DNA from: Avena insularis | Taxonomy: Eukaryota > Streptophyta > Magnoliopsida > Poales > Poaceae | NCBI GenBank assembly: GCA_023614405.1 | Contig: CM042687.1 | Location: 240,028,292-240,092,291, forward strand | Direction: 5' to 3' | Length of the DNA stretch: 64,000 nt | Shown: in pieces, positions 31,001-43,214 of the stretch | How positions within the stretch are numbered: the stretch's first letter is position 1 | Layout: every line of letters begins with the position of its first letter | Translations under genes and position numbers: made by a program | The notes under the pieces: model-generated | Told to the model about the DNA's origin: nothing | The model's input: the letters and a program-made list of their open reading frames with translations, nothing else | The model's database searches: none

Positions 31001-32123
31001 CTTTAATGCGCTTGTAGGGGCGGTGCGGTTTGGTCTGGAACACGCGATGCTTTGGCAGGCGGGCGTCTTCGGCGGCGGTGGCTATGCGTCGCAGGCGTGA
31101 CGGGATGTCTGGCGATCTCTGGGTCGGTGGTGATCGTGTATGCATGCGGCGGCGGGCGGTCTGTGGGCTTGATGAGGTGGCGCTCTGGCGCATGCTCGGC
31201 ATGGTCATTGGCGATGCAAGCGCGATCGTGCGTGTGGTCCAGGGGCTGGCAGGGTTCAAGCGCTGGACAGGGAGTGGCGGTGGACGGTGGGCTTCCTCCC
31301 AGACATGCTGGCTAGGCTTGTTTATCCTCCTAGCTTTCTGTCGACATGGGGGTGACATGGGTGTGCCCGGCTGTTCACCATTGATGGCAATGCCAAGCTT
31401 ACAGTGGGGCTAGTGCTTGGTTTAACTTGCTAGATGATCTACTGAGATGGTTGTGAGATAGAGAGGGAACAAGTTAGGCTTCAATCACTGCTCACTATAG
31501 TGTTTAGATTTTGTATGATTTGTGTCTGCAACCTGTTTGATGAAATGCCCGCATGAATTCAAGTTTTGAAATTTGAAAAGATTTTTGGTGGGTGTGCTAG
31601 GTTGGTGCTGGTGAGTCTGCATATGCTTGGGTTTTGAAAGTTGAGCTTGTTTGAGTGGTTTTTGAAAAAGTTGGATCTTCTCATATGATAAAGATTCAAT
31701 TTTGAATTGTCATTTAAACTATGCATTTGAAAGTTTCTGGATGATCACAAAGTGGGCCTTGATACTTTGTTATGAGTACATTCAAGGGGTGCAAAGATCC
31801 AGAAAAGTTTCTATTAGGTTCTAAAAGTTTGAGACAGCCAAATTAGGCATGGGAGTTAAATTGGTCAAAATGACCATTCCTTTATTTTATTTGTTTTGAT
31901 TTGTCTTTAGGAAAAGTGTGGGAAATGTTTAGATGATGTTTATTTCACCTAAGCATCCAACTACAAGCAAAGGAACACACAATCAAGGTGGTTCAAAAGT
32001 ATTCGAAATTAAATGCATACTCACATGCATGCTTCCATAATTTTATTTAGAAAAGTTTTTGTTAACCCTAATTTTGATGATTAGAAATTGATGATCCAAG
32101 TTTAGTATTTTTGGGATGTTACA
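28082..32123 (-). repeat. 5' LTR of G (right end on the plus strand)
   Basis: 4042 bp, aligned along its length with 18214-22245 with scattered substitutions and short indels. TATA box at 30875-30883 (minus). It is followed by the duplication atcta (32124-32128). Confidence 0.92.
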
Positions 32124-32754
32124 ATCTAGACCAAATATTGTGTTGAGTGTAGGTGTGTGTGCAAGATATAAAGCGGCTCCTAAAGAAAGCCATTTGATGG
32201 TGGTCAAGAGAATTGTTCGATATTTTGTTCATACCCCACATTATGGTCTTTGGTATCCTCGAGGGTCAACATTTGCTCTTTGTGGGTACACGGACTCGGA
32301 TTGGGCTGGTGATAAGGATGATAGAAAATCAACATATAGGGCTTGCCAATTCCTTGGTAGGTACTTGGTATGTTGGTCTTCTAAGAAGCAAAATTGTATA
32401 TCTCTCTCCACCGCCGAAGCTGAGTATGTGGCATCTGCTAGTGCTTGCACTCAATTGCTATGGATGAGGCAAACTTTAAAGGAATACGGTGTCCATTGTG
32501 ACAAAGTGCCTATTCTATGTGACAATGAAAGTGCTATCAAGATTGCCTACAACCCGGTGGATCACACAAGGACAAAGCATATTGAGATTCGTCATCACTT
32601 CATTAGGGATCATGTTGCTCGAGGTGATATTGAGCTATCATATGTGTCAACCAAATACCAACTTGCCGACATCTTCACGAAGCCACTTGTTGAAGCAAGG
32701 TTTTGTTATTTGAGGAATGAATTAAATATCATAGATTCAAGGAGCTTGACTTGA
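32124..32754 (+). pseudogene. pol: pol of B: RNase H
   Basis: Continues the B pol frame after G; the first five bases are the target-duplication copy. It is open from there to TGA 32752-32754. Motifs: [35 protein letters not shown] and [13 protein letters not shown], ending in a C terminus nearly identical to that of A ([11 protein letters not shown]). The domain itself has no visible lesion, but it is cut off from its RT by G and by upstream stops. Confidence 0.9.
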
Positions 32755-33462
32755 TCACCTTGCATACTCACTTATGTCTTGACCCTTATTTGGTTTAAGT
32801 GCATCCATGGAGATAGGGGGAGTGCGGTCCTAATACATTGGGCTATCCCTCCCCCCATAATGCCAAAATTAAGAAATTCAATTCTATTAATATCATTTTG
32901 TGATATGTGAGCTTCATTGATGAGTAGTGGCTATGAACCCAAGGATAATTCTGCGCGGTGTCATGCCACAAAATCCTACATTGTGGCCTCGACAACCGAC
33001 CTCTTTGTAATGAAGAGTTGGTTCTTGGTTTGTGTATATTTGGAGCTTTCTTGAATTTTTGTGGATTTCTATGGTTCTTATTGATTTTTCACAATATGTC
33101 ATCTTAACCCAAGCCTATTCCTGTCCTAAAAACACACACACACACTCTCTCTCTCATATATGTACCCAAACTCAAAACCTCCACCTTTTGGTCGAGGAGG
33201 ATCGGAGTCTCCGGTGCGCTCGCACCGGAGTCTCCGATCCAGATGGTTTTCTGCCACTTAAAGGGGGGATGGGGTGAACTAAAATAGTCAGTTTCATTCA
33301 TCCACCCCCACTCTCAAACCCGTCGGCCTCCTCCTCCAAAACTTCTCCCCGGAGGTCATGCAGCCCCCGAGATCCGCCGTGCCATTGGCCAGCCTTCTCC
33401 CCCCCACCATTGGGACATTCCCACCGCTGGAATCGATCCCATGGACATATCTGGTACCTATC
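32755..33462 (+). other. Post-pol spacer of B, first part
   Basis: Similar to 7441-8180 of A at its start, including an AGGGGGAGTGCGGTCC tract near 32814. It contains a short CA/CT microsatellite (about 33130-33155) and a 40-nt hairpin at 33200-33239. It ends where element C inserted, after the duplication ctatc at 33458-33462, and resumes at 53456. Confidence 0.7.
33200..33239. repeat. 40-nt hairpin in the B spacer
   Basis: Arms at 33200-33218 and 33221-33239 are inverted copies around a 2-nt loop, with one mismatch at the centre of each GGAGTCTCC. The core differs from A's palindrome, but the location after pol is the same. Confidence 0.85.
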
Positions 33463-35165
33463 TGTTGGAATTATGCCCTAGAGGCAATAATAAAGATGTT
33501 ATTATTATAATTCTTGTTCATGATAAAGTTTATATTCCATGCTAGAATTGTATTAAGCGGAAACTTTGATCCTTGTGTGGTTTATGAACAACACCGTGTC
33601 CCTAGTACGCCTCTATGGACTAGCTCATTGATTAATGATGGTTAACGTTTCCTAACCATAGACATGAGTTGTCGATTAATAATGAGATCATGTCATTAGG
33701 AGAATGATATGATAGACAGACCCAAATTAAGTAGAGCAATTAGATCGTGTCATCGTGTTCATCTTTGCGAAGCTTTTTCCTATGTCAAGTATTGTATTCC
33801 TTAGACCATGATATAATACAACTCCCTAGTATCGGAAGAAAGCTTTGAGGTCATCAAAGATCATCCTATGTGAGGGTGATCATAAAGGTGTCTCTCAGGT
33901 GATCGGAAAGTACTTGTTGGGTTGTATGTATCGAGATGGAATTTGTCCCTCCCGAGTCGGAGAGATATACTTCGGGCCCACTCGGTAATCGATATCAACA
34001 CCGCTTGCAAGCATGTAGTTAAGGAGTTAATCACAAAGTGATATCGGATTACGGAACCAGTAAAGTACTTGCTGTGAACGAGATTGACCTAGGTATGCTG
34101 ATACCAACGATCGAATATTGGACAAGTAAAATATCGCGTGACGAAGGGAATACATATATGGGATTAATTGAATCCTGGCATCGTGGTTCATCCGATATGA
34201 TCATCGATGAATATTTGGGAGTCAATATGGGTTTCCAGATCCTGGTGTTGATTATTGATAGAAGATCATGTCTGCATATTCTCGAACCCGTAGGGTCACA
34301 CACTTAACGTGCATCGACGCTAGGATAGAATGGATAAGTGGTTTATGAGTTTTTGTTTGGAGTCTCGGATTTGATCCAGGACATCATGAGAGGTTCCAGA
34401 ATGGTCCGGAGAATAAGATTCATATAAAGGAAAGCAGTTTTTGGATTTCGGAATCGTTTCAGAGTTTATCGGTATTGTACCGGAAGGTTCTAGAAGGTTC
34501 CGGCCTGGGACCAACGTGGGCCCACTTGTCGGAGTCCTGCGTGGTCCTAAGGGGGCCAGGGGCACATGGCGCCTAAGGCCTAGCCGGCCAGCCCTAGGGG
34601 AAACCCTAGGGGAGCCTTCTAGAAAGGGGGGATGCCTTGCCCCCCACTCCACCCCTTGGGCCGCCGCCCTAGGGCTTGGAGGAGGGGTCAAGGGGGGCCG
34701 GCCAGCCCCCTATATAAGGAGGGCAGGGGCGCACCCTCCCCTCCCACTCCTCCAACCCTATCCGCCATCCTGCTGCCCCTCCACCTCTCTCTCTCCCGAC
34801 TTCGCGTAGGCGAAGCCCTGCTGCAGAAACTCTCCACCATAAGCACCACGCCGTCATGCTGCAGATCCAATCTATCTATCCACCATACTTGCTGGACCAT
34901 GGAAGGAGGAGACGTCGCTACACCGTACATGTGCATCTCTCGGAGGCGCCGCTACTTGCGGCGTAGGATCGGATCAGATCGCGAGGAGGAGACGGCTAGT
35001 ACGACTACATCAACCACGCTCATTGAACGCTTCCATATCGATTTCTTCAAGGGTATGAAGATCTCATCAATCTCTCTCGTTGATTACATCTCCTAGATTA
35101 GATCTTGGCTTTCTTGTTCGCATCCGTAGGAAATTTTTTGATTTACTATGCTGCGAATCCCTTGA
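33463..35165 (+). repeat. 5' LTR of C
   Basis: 1703 bp; ends GAATCCCTTGA, where the 3' copy has CTTCA, so the terminal CA has mutated to GA. A TATATAA box lies at 34711-34717 after a GC-rich stretch. The primer site follows directly. Confidence 0.92.
34711..34717 (+). promoter_or_regulatory. TATA box in the 5' LTR of C
   Basis: TATATAA within CCCCCTATATAAGGAGG, repeated in the 3' LTR at 52960-52966. The placement fits the LTR core promoter. Confidence 0.7.
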
Positions 35166-35166
35166 G

Positions 35167-35178
35167 TGGTATCAGAGC
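35167..35178 (+). other. Primer-binding site of C
   Basis: TGGTATCAGAGC, one base after the LTR end; complementary to initiator Met tRNA. Confidence 0.9.
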
Positions 35179-36392
35179 TAGATCTATGCGTAGATGTGTT
35201 TCACGAGTAGAACGCAACATGCTTGTTGCGGGCGTTGATGTTTTCTGTTGCAAACCTCTTGTTGTGTATTTCTTATGGCGCGGCATAGTGATATCGAAGC
35301 GGTCCAGGCCAACTTTACGCGACCTCGTTCGCGAGACCGGCTCTGCACTTGACGTGTGGCTTGTTCCACACATGCGGCTGGTGGATGCCAGTTTCTCTCA
35401 CTATAGTAGTCATGGGATTTACAACGGATGTTTGCAACCATAATATCACCGTTGTGTATTTCCGTAGGTAAGAATCGTTCTTAGCTTGTTACTCCCATAA
35501 GCCACGTAAAACATGCAACAACAACGTAGAGGCGTCTAACTTGTTCTTGCAGGGAGTGTTTTGTGATATGGTATGGCCCAAGACATGATGTGTATGAATT
35601 CAAATGCATTCAATGATCATGTTTTGTAATATTTCATGACTTGCATGTCGATGACTTCACAACCGGCAGGAGCCATATGGTTGTCTTTATAATTGTGTAT
35701 GACCTGCGTGTCAACTTCTTATACGCCATGTAATAGCTGTACTTTATCGCTAAGTAGTTAGCAATAGTGGTAGTTGCTATTCATGGTGGAGGCAATCATG
35801 GTGGAGTGATGGAGATCATGCTGGCGCGCACAAGATGGAGATCATTGCGCGGAGATTGGCTATACCATGTCACATAAAATTATATGCATGTGATGTTTAT
35901 CCTTTTATGTATCTTATTATGCTTAGATCGCGACGGTAGCATTATAAGATGATTCCTCACTTAAAGATCAAGATAAAATTGTGTTCACCCCATGTACGCA
36001 CCGTTGCAAAAGTTCGTCGTTTTCAAGCACCTCGTGATGATCGGGTGCTATAAACTCTAAGTTCACATACAACGGGTGCAAGCAAGTTTTTCACACGCGA
36101 AAATACTTGGGTTTGACTTGACGAGCCTAGCATGTATAGACATGGCCTCGGAACACACGAACCGAAAGGTTAAACATGAGTCATATGAATGATATGATCG
36201 AAACTTTGTTGTCCACCATTGAAACCACATCTCTTCTCGTGAAGATCGGATTAGGTGTGGTGAATTTGGATCGTGTTCATTAAACAACTTGAGGGATGTT
36301 GAATTTAGTGGGAGTTCATCTAGTAATTTGATTAAGCTGAACTAGTTGTCATGAACATAGTCTAAATTGTATTTGCAAATTTTGTAGATCAA
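35179..36392 (+). other. Long untranslated leader of C
   Basis: About 1.2 kb between primer site and gag, as in BARE-like elements. It contains AGGTAAG near 35465, which looks like a splice donor. Its second half, from about 35701, matches the leader of E (58617-59309). No ORF here is convincing. Confidence 0.7.
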
Positions 36393-37250
36393 ATGGCTAA
36401 GTCCAACTTCAACTTCAAAGTTTTTGCTGAGAAAGAAAAGCTTAAGAACAATGGGTCTAACTTCACCAACTGGTTCCGCAATCTGAGAATCATTCTCGCT
36501 GGCGGACAAAAGTACTATGTACTTGAGAAAGCGCTAGGTGACGCCCCTGCTATTGATGCGCCGGCTGATGAAAAAGCTGTTTATCAGTCACGCAAAGATG
36601 ATTATGGAGTGATTAAGAGTACCATGTTGTTTGCTATGGAACCGGAAATTCAAAATTGTTTTGAGGTGTTCGCCGGGCCCTTTGAGATACTTGAGGAACT
36701 GAAAACCATGTTTCAGACTCAGGCCCGTTCTGAGAGATATGAGATCTCTGAGAAGTTCTTTAACTGCAAGATGGAGGAAGGGAGTTCCGTTAGTGAGCAC
36801 GCCATTAAGATGTCGGGCTACACTCAACGTGTTGAGCAACTGGACTGCAAGATTCCAGAAGATCTCAAGATTGACAGAGTTCTGCAATCACTCCCTCCTA
36901 GCTACAAAGGTTTTGTAGTTACTCACAATCAAATTGGTTCCACTGATACTATCACTGAGCTCTTCGCTAAGCTGAAAGATGCGGAGGTGGATATCAAGAA
37001 AGATAAGCATGTGTTGATGGTCAACAAGACCACTAGCTTTAAGAAAGCTAAGGGTGCAAAGAAATCCTTCAAGAAAGGCAGCGGCAAGCGCGTTGCCCCT
37101 TCTAAGAAGAAGCTCAAGTCTGGACCTAAGCCGGACACTGAGTGCTTCTATTGCAAGGACAAGGATCACTAGAAGCGCAACTGTCCGAAGTACTTAGCGG
37201 ACAAGAAGGCTGACACCATTAAAGGTATATTTGATATACATGTTATTGAT
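36393..37250 (+). pseudogene. gag: gag of C
   Basis: ATG 36393 opens a 259-codon frame ending at TAG 37170-37172. Conserved blocks are NNGSNFTNWFRNLRI, FFNCKMEEGSSVSEHA and RVLQSLPPSYKGF, then a lysine-rich segment. The stop lies inside the CCHC zinc knuckle (CFYCKDKDH), where E has Trp, so TGG became TAG. The rest of the knuckle (KRNCPKY) is readable after the stop in the same frame. Closely related to the gag of E (59310 onward). Confidence 0.88.
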
Positions 37251-38433
37251 GTTTACCTTACTAGCACTCGTTGTAGTGCCTAGGTATATGATACTAGTTC
37301 AGTTGCTAATATTTGTAACTCGAAACAGGAGCTACGGAATAGACGGCGGCTAGCAAGGGATGAGGTGACGATGCGCGTTGGCAATGGATCAAAAGTTGAT
37401 GTGATGGCCGTCGGCACGCTCTCCTTAGTTTTACCTTCGGGATTAGTTTTAAACCTTAATAAGTGTTATTATGTGCCTGCGTTGAGCATGAACATTATAT
37501 CTGGATCATGTTTATTGCAAGACGATTATTCATTTAAATCTGAGAATAATGGTTGTTCTATTTATATGAATAACATCTTTTATGGTCATGCACCTGTTGT
37601 GAATAGTTTATTTCTTTTGAATCTCAAAAGAAATGAAACGCACATCCATAACATTGAGGCAAAGAGATGCAAAGTAGATAGTGATAATCCAACTTATTTG
37701 TGGCACTGCCGTCTAGGTCATATTGGTGTAAAACGCATGAAGAAACTCCATTCTGATGGACTTTTGGAGTCTCTTGATTTTGAATCATTTGACACGTGCG
37801 AGCCGTGCCTCATGGGCAAGATGATCAAAACCCCGTTCTCCGGAATAATGGAGCGAGCAACGGACTTATTAGAAATCATACATACCGATGTATGCGACCA
37901 ATGAGTGTTTCGACGCGCGGTGGATATCGCTATTTTCTCACTTTTACTGATGACTTAAGTAGATATGGGTATATCTATTTAATGAAACATAAATCTGAAA
38001 CATTTGAAAAGTTCAAAGAATTTCAGAACAAAGTGGAAAACCATCGTAATAGGAAAATTAAATTTCTATGATCCGATCGTGGAGGTGAATATTTGAGTTA
38101 TGATTTTCTCACTCATCTTAAAGCAAGCGGAGTCGTTTCGCATATCATGCCACCCGGAACACCACAGCGCAATGGTGTGTCTGAATCTATTAGATATGGT
38201 GCGATCAATGATGTCCCTTATAGATTTGCCGTTATCATTTTGGGGTTATGCATTAGAAACCGCTGCATTCACTTTAAATAGGGCACCATCTAAATCCGTT
38301 GAGATGACACCGTATGAACTATGGTTTGGTGCTAAACCTAAGTTGTCGTTTCTTAAAGTTTGTGGATGCGAAGCTTACGTCAAGAAGTTGATGCCGGACA
38401 AGCTCGAACCCAAAGCGGAGAAATGCGTCTTCA
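37251..38433 (+). pseudogene. pol: pol of C, first part: protease and integrase
   Basis: A second TGG-to-TAG change (37281-37283) lies at the protease, whose DTG is DTS here (37290-37298). GAG-pre-integrase (YLWHCRLGHIGVKRM) is open from 37365 to 37904. A one-base deletion near 37890 shifts frame into the integrase core (RYFLTFTDDLSRYGY). A TGA (38069-38071) and a small deletion near 38190 follow. The gene stops at the F insertion after a KCVF block and resumes at 49736. Integrase would be inactive. Confidence 0.87.
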
Positions 38434-41400
38434 AGCACCCCCCGGGGTTTGGGTGAAACTACCCTTAGATCACGATCTAAGTTAAGTTCAACTCCAAACA
38501 CGGAGGATCACAGTATGATTCGGTAACATTACAGAAATAGGGATTCAACAACATAAGTTTAAACTCTTAACAGAGTAAGATGTTAGAGTTATTACAAACC
38601 AGAGGTCATAGACCCAACATTACATCACACAGCGAAAGCAAATTATGTTGTTGTAAACAACAACTTAGCAAAAGGCCTAAGAGGCCATAAACAAAAGCGA
38701 CGTCCATCCCATGGTCCTCAGGCTGCTACCTGGGACCCCCAACTACTCGTCGATGTCAATGTAGAAGCCACCTTCAGTTGCAACCAGATCCTCTGTAGAA
38801 AAACAACAATGGCGCAAGGCTGAGTATGAGAATGTACTCCGCAAGACTTAGATAACCTAGTATCTACATGCTCTGGGTAGAAAGGCTTTCTCTGGATTTT
38901 ATTTTGCGAAAAGCAATCTTTGTTTGTAAACAAGAGAGAGAAGAGGCTCGTCTACTCAGAATCTTTTAGAAAGGTATAATATATCGACTTCTTCATCTTG
39001 TTCATCACACCTTGGTAAGCACCAGCTTCATCAAAACCTCCTATCTAGGACCACCCCCTCAACCCAGAGGAAGCATCCTTAAGCACACGTGGATCAACAA
39101 GTTTTACTTAAGTTATAGTTCTCTATGATCATCACGTCCGTTCCCAAGTCGTTCATAACCGTGAACACGGCTTTTCGAAAAGATTAATCCCCTGAAGGGG
39201 TGTACAACTTTACCCACACGTACCAACCGACTCTTAATGCCAAATTATTAGCCCTCTTCCTTGGAAGGCTGGCAGAGGGTGGTTGACGACGACCTTTACC
39301 TTGCTTTCGCCAAAACCATGAGTCACGCAATAAGTATGATTCCGCCGTAACGGGTCAAGTCCCGAAGCCGGTACTTAAAGATGCGAGGCGAGGTTGGTTC
39401 ACCAGGGACTCCATCGACCCCAAGCAACCCGGTCCACGCTTCCCTACCTGTTATGATGCACCTCCTCCACCTCCTCATTTCGAAAAGGGTTTTCAATGCG
39501 TATGCCAGATGGAAAGCCCGAACTATGTGACTCATGGAATCTACTAGGAAATTTAGTTGCTCGTGGGGTTTTCCAGGCCCCGTGTGGTTGTACGCTCTTC
39601 TTGGTTCAAGAGGCAAGAACTCGGGTCCTAATGGTGGCGAGCATGGGACTACACAAACCACACCCAACATGGCCTCCCATACAAGCATTAGCATGATTAG
39701 TTAACTCCCTCGATGATGTCACCACCTCCTATCTTTCTAGATACTCTAACACCTCTGATTCATCGATCGGATATATCAGACATAAATACTATGCACGGCT
39801 AAGCTGTCGACCTCAGAAGCTCTAGAAACGCTCAGATGCCATACCTAGGTATGCTAGGAGCAGTGGATCAGGAGTATAAGGCTACAAAAGGGAAACAGTG
39901 CAGTAGATAGGTAACACTAGCTACTGACAAAAGACCACATTGGAATCGTGTGCATCATAGCGAGAAAGTAATATACTTTATAAAACATAGGTTCAGAATC
40001 AGAGGCTATGCTTGCCTTGTCCGTCGGTAGAAAGGTATTGATCTTCGGTGTTGTTGACTTCAGCTTCAGGTTCGGATCCTATCACGAAGAACCAAATACC
40101 GGAAACAAAGGCGACAATCAAGACATGGCATCGATGCAATGCTTAAACAAGGATGATGATATGACAAGTTGAATTGCATTGAAATGAAACCCTAAAACTT
40201 GCTCTGCAATTTAAATGGGGTTCCGAGGGTTGAAAACCCTAATTCGGGGAAACTCCGGAATCACCTGTGAGGGTTACTATGTTCTTGTAATTAAACTTGT
40301 CATGTAAGTTGCTTAACAATGCATGATTATAGATCTATTAGATAGCTCTCATTTTTTAAACATTTTGATATATTATTTGTATTTTTCTGATTTAAAATGA
40401 ATTAGTTATGAATTTCTCAAATTTTAATTGATTTTAAATTATTTTTGGAATATTTAAATTATTTTGCAGCTTGGGCCCACATGTCAGACTTTTATTAATT
40501 ATAGAAACAATTTACAAAAATGTTAAAACCACGTATGTGGGCCCAATTCAGATTTTATTTATTACAGAAATGAATTACAGAAAATAACAAAAACAAAATA
40601 AAAAGAAATATGACGCCAGCTGACGTCATCAATGGGGAAGCCCCCAGGTCGAGCACGGATCTCTCGATCCCGTGCGTGCATGGACCCGTGCTTGGCGGCG
40701 TTGGAGAGAGCGGGTCGCGGCCGACCCAGGAGTGGCGGCGCGGCCCTCGAATGGTCGCCGGAACAATGTCCCCAAGAGCACCCGGGCGAGCATGTGCTAG
40801 ACACGAAGCGAAGAGGTAAAAAACGAGGAGGTGCCTAGGCACCACGAGCTCACCCTAGTGCTTATGGTGAGGCCGGGGAGGCCCGGGGAGCACGTTGGGG
40901 TCGGAGAAGAAATGGTCGATGGCGACGGATCACGGCGCCCCTCGTCGATTCCTTCTGCAGGAGGACGGAGTGAAGCGAGGCGGAGCTGGTGGCGGTGTCG
41001 GATGGGCTCGGGGAGGCCGGCAAATTCGGGTAGCCGGCGGCCATGGCGGCTAGGGTTCGAACTGGCGCGATCCAGAGGAAGAGAGAGAGCGTGCGAGGGA
41101 AGTGAGAGGATAGGGTTGAGAGGAGGGCGTGCATGTGGTTCTTATCCTTCATCGGGGGCGGCAGCGATGATCTTGGCACGCGGCGGCATCGGGTGGCCGG
41201 CGGCGAGCCACCGAGCAGCTTCGCGTCACGAGGAAGACGATGACATCGAAGGGCAAGCTCCCTCGGCCCCGTGGATGACACAGGCATGGGAGAGGAAGAG
41301 AGGAGAGGGAGCTGCTGGGCTGCGGCCTGGCAAGGCTCTAGCTCCATTTTTTTTGTAAAACTATTTTCCTTTTTCTGTTTTTGATTTCTATTTTAATTTT

Positions 41401-41689
41401 TCATTTCAAATATGTTTTGAATGATTTGAAAAATACCAGAGAGTTTTTGGCAAACATTCAAGATACTGTGAGGGCCCGTTAGTCCAATTGGGCTCCAAAT
41501 ATTTTGTCATTTTCAAAATTCAAACTATTTGAATGGATTCCAAAAAGAGGGGGAAAAGAGTAGGGTTTAGGGTTTTGCAATTGTTCTTTGATTCACACAC
41601 TTAACCACATGAAATTATTGTATTGATTTTAACAGATGCATGCCATTCTTAAGTACTGAGTACATATAATACAAACATGGGCTGCTATA
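38434..41689 (-). repeat. 3' LTR of F (left end on the plus strand)
   Basis: About 3256 bp. It carries a stretch of about 200 bp (38806-39010) missing from the other LTR. The GC-rich zone 40620-41345 contains long chance ORFs on both strands. It ends GGGCTGCTATA against GGGCTGCTACA in the other copy. Confidence 0.88.
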
Positions 41690-41703
41690 GTTCTACCCCC
41701 TTA
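41690..41703 (-). other. Polypurine tract of F
   Basis: The minus strand reads AAGGGGGTAGAAC directly before the 3' LTR. Confidence 0.75.
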
Positions 41704-41744
41704 CAAGAATCTCGACCCGAGATTCCTAAGTTTTAGAAAAGAAG

Positions 41745-43214
41745 GCAGGGTACTCACATCAGAGACGATCTTCTCGTTCCCAGGTTGCTTCATCCTCGGA
41801 GTTATGAGACCATTGAACTTTCAGGAACATGAGGTTTTGATGACGGGTTTTGCGCTCGGCTTCATCAAGGATACGAACAGGATACTCACGATAAGTCAGA
41901 TCCTTTTGGAGATCAAGACTTTGGTGATCAATACCATGGACAGGATCTTTGAAGCAACACTTGAGTTATGACACATGGAAGACGTCATGCACCTCAAGGA
42001 AGTTTGCAGGCAGCTCCAATTTGTATGCGAGGTTACCTTGTTTGGATAGAACATGAAAAGGGCCAACATAGCGATGAGCCAGTTTGCCTTTGACACAGAA
42101 ATGATGGACACCCTTCAAAGGATTCACCCGAAGATAAGCTTGATCACCAGCTTCATATTCAACATTTTGATGGTGACGATCATGATAGCTTTTCTAGCGA
42201 GACTGAGCAGTTTTTAAACAATCTCGAATGGTACGAACTTGATCTTCTGCTTCCTGAATCATATCCGGACCAAAGAACTTTCTTTCGCCAGTTTCTGACC
42301 AGTTCAAAGGAGTACGATAGGTTCTTCCATATAAGAATTGGAAAGGTGCCATACCAATATGGACTGAAAACTGTTGTTGTAGGAGAATTCATCAAAATGA
42401 AGGCATTTCGCCCAGTTCTTGCCAAAAGATATGACACACGCTCTAAGCATGTCTTCAAGAATTTGGTTCACTCTTTCGGTTTGACCACCGGTACTAGGGT
42501 GATAGGCTGTGCTGAAGGAGAGGCGAGTCCCCATAGTAGTTTGGAAACTTTCCCAGAACTTGGAGGTGAACAGACTTCCACGGTCACATGTTATGTTCTT
42601 AGGAATACCATGAAGAACAACAATCCGAGATATATAAAGATCAGCCAGTTCAGTCGCTCGAATTCTTTCCTTGACGGGAAGAAAGTGAGCGACCTTGGAC
42701 ATGTAGTCAACGATCACCCAGATGGCATCATTTCCTTTTTGGGTTTTAGGAAGACCAGTGATGAAATCCATACCAACTTCATCCCATTTCCACTCAGGGA
42801 TTCTATGTGGTTGTAGGATACCAGCAGGTCTTTTGTGCTCAGCCTTGATGCGACGACAAACTCACATTCAGCAACAAAACGAGCAATATCCTTCTTCATA
42901 CCAGACCACCAGAATCTTTGACGAAGATCCCGTTACATCTTGGTACCTCCAGGGTGGATAGAAAGAGGTGATTCATGAGCTTCTTGGAGAATTAAATTCC
43001 TCAACTTTGTTCTCTTCGGCACTACCAGACGGTTACCAAAGTAAACAATACCTTCATTATCAACAGAGAAACACTTAGCAACTCCGCTAGCAATGTTCCC
43101 TTTGATCTCAGAAACTTCAAAGTCATTCTTCTGAGCGAGCTTGATTTCATCCTCTATAGAAGACTTCACTTAAAGGGTAGAAAGGAATCCACGAGGAACT
43201 ACTTCAAGATTCAA
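41745..43214 (-). pseudogene. pol: pol of F: integrase and chromodomain
   Basis: The zinc-binding region (IHPGGTKM) ends in a stop near 42933, and a small deletion and frameshift lie between 42770 and 42899. The core is open at 42771-42304, with MDFITGLPKTQKG, ITCDRGSLFTS and GGQTERVNQ giving the D, D and E residues. Further stops follow, but the reverse strand of 41750-42180 still reads as the post-core region and a chromodomain (YPVRILDE, KVQWSHNSEDEATWE), with at least one stop between them. Confidence 0.83.

Larger units (their letters stand above)
18214..32123 (-). mobile_element. Element G: full-length Tekay/Del-like Ty3/gypsy chromovirus
   Basis: The 13.9-kb element is on the minus strand: 5' LTR 28082-32123, primer site, upstream ORF, gag-protease, RT, RNase H, integrase, chromodomain, polypurine tract, 3' LTR 18214-22245. 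RT precedes integrase, which makes it Ty3/gypsy, and the C-terminal WSNHTEEEA block marks a chromodomain of the Tekay/Del type. The duplication atcta flanks it. The two LTRs look very alike by eye, which suggests a fairly recent insertion. Pol carries several stops and frameshifts. Confidence 0.93.

Noticed and set aside
30314..31413. ORFs of about 180 codons in the 5' LTR of G
   Set aside because: Same LTR zone as above. Reading frames on both strands mirror each other, which is a composition effect.
33127..33158. CA/CT microsatellite in B
   Set aside because: Too short and simple to be of special interest; noted in the spacer entry only.
34441..35096. ORFs of 122 and 154 codons in the 5' LTR of C
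   Set aside because: They span the LTR promoter and are not kept in the 3' LTR.
40555..41358. ORFs of 161-175 codons in the 3' LTR of F
   Set aside because: Overlapping Arg/Gly/Pro-rich frames on both strands; the other LTR of F breaks them.
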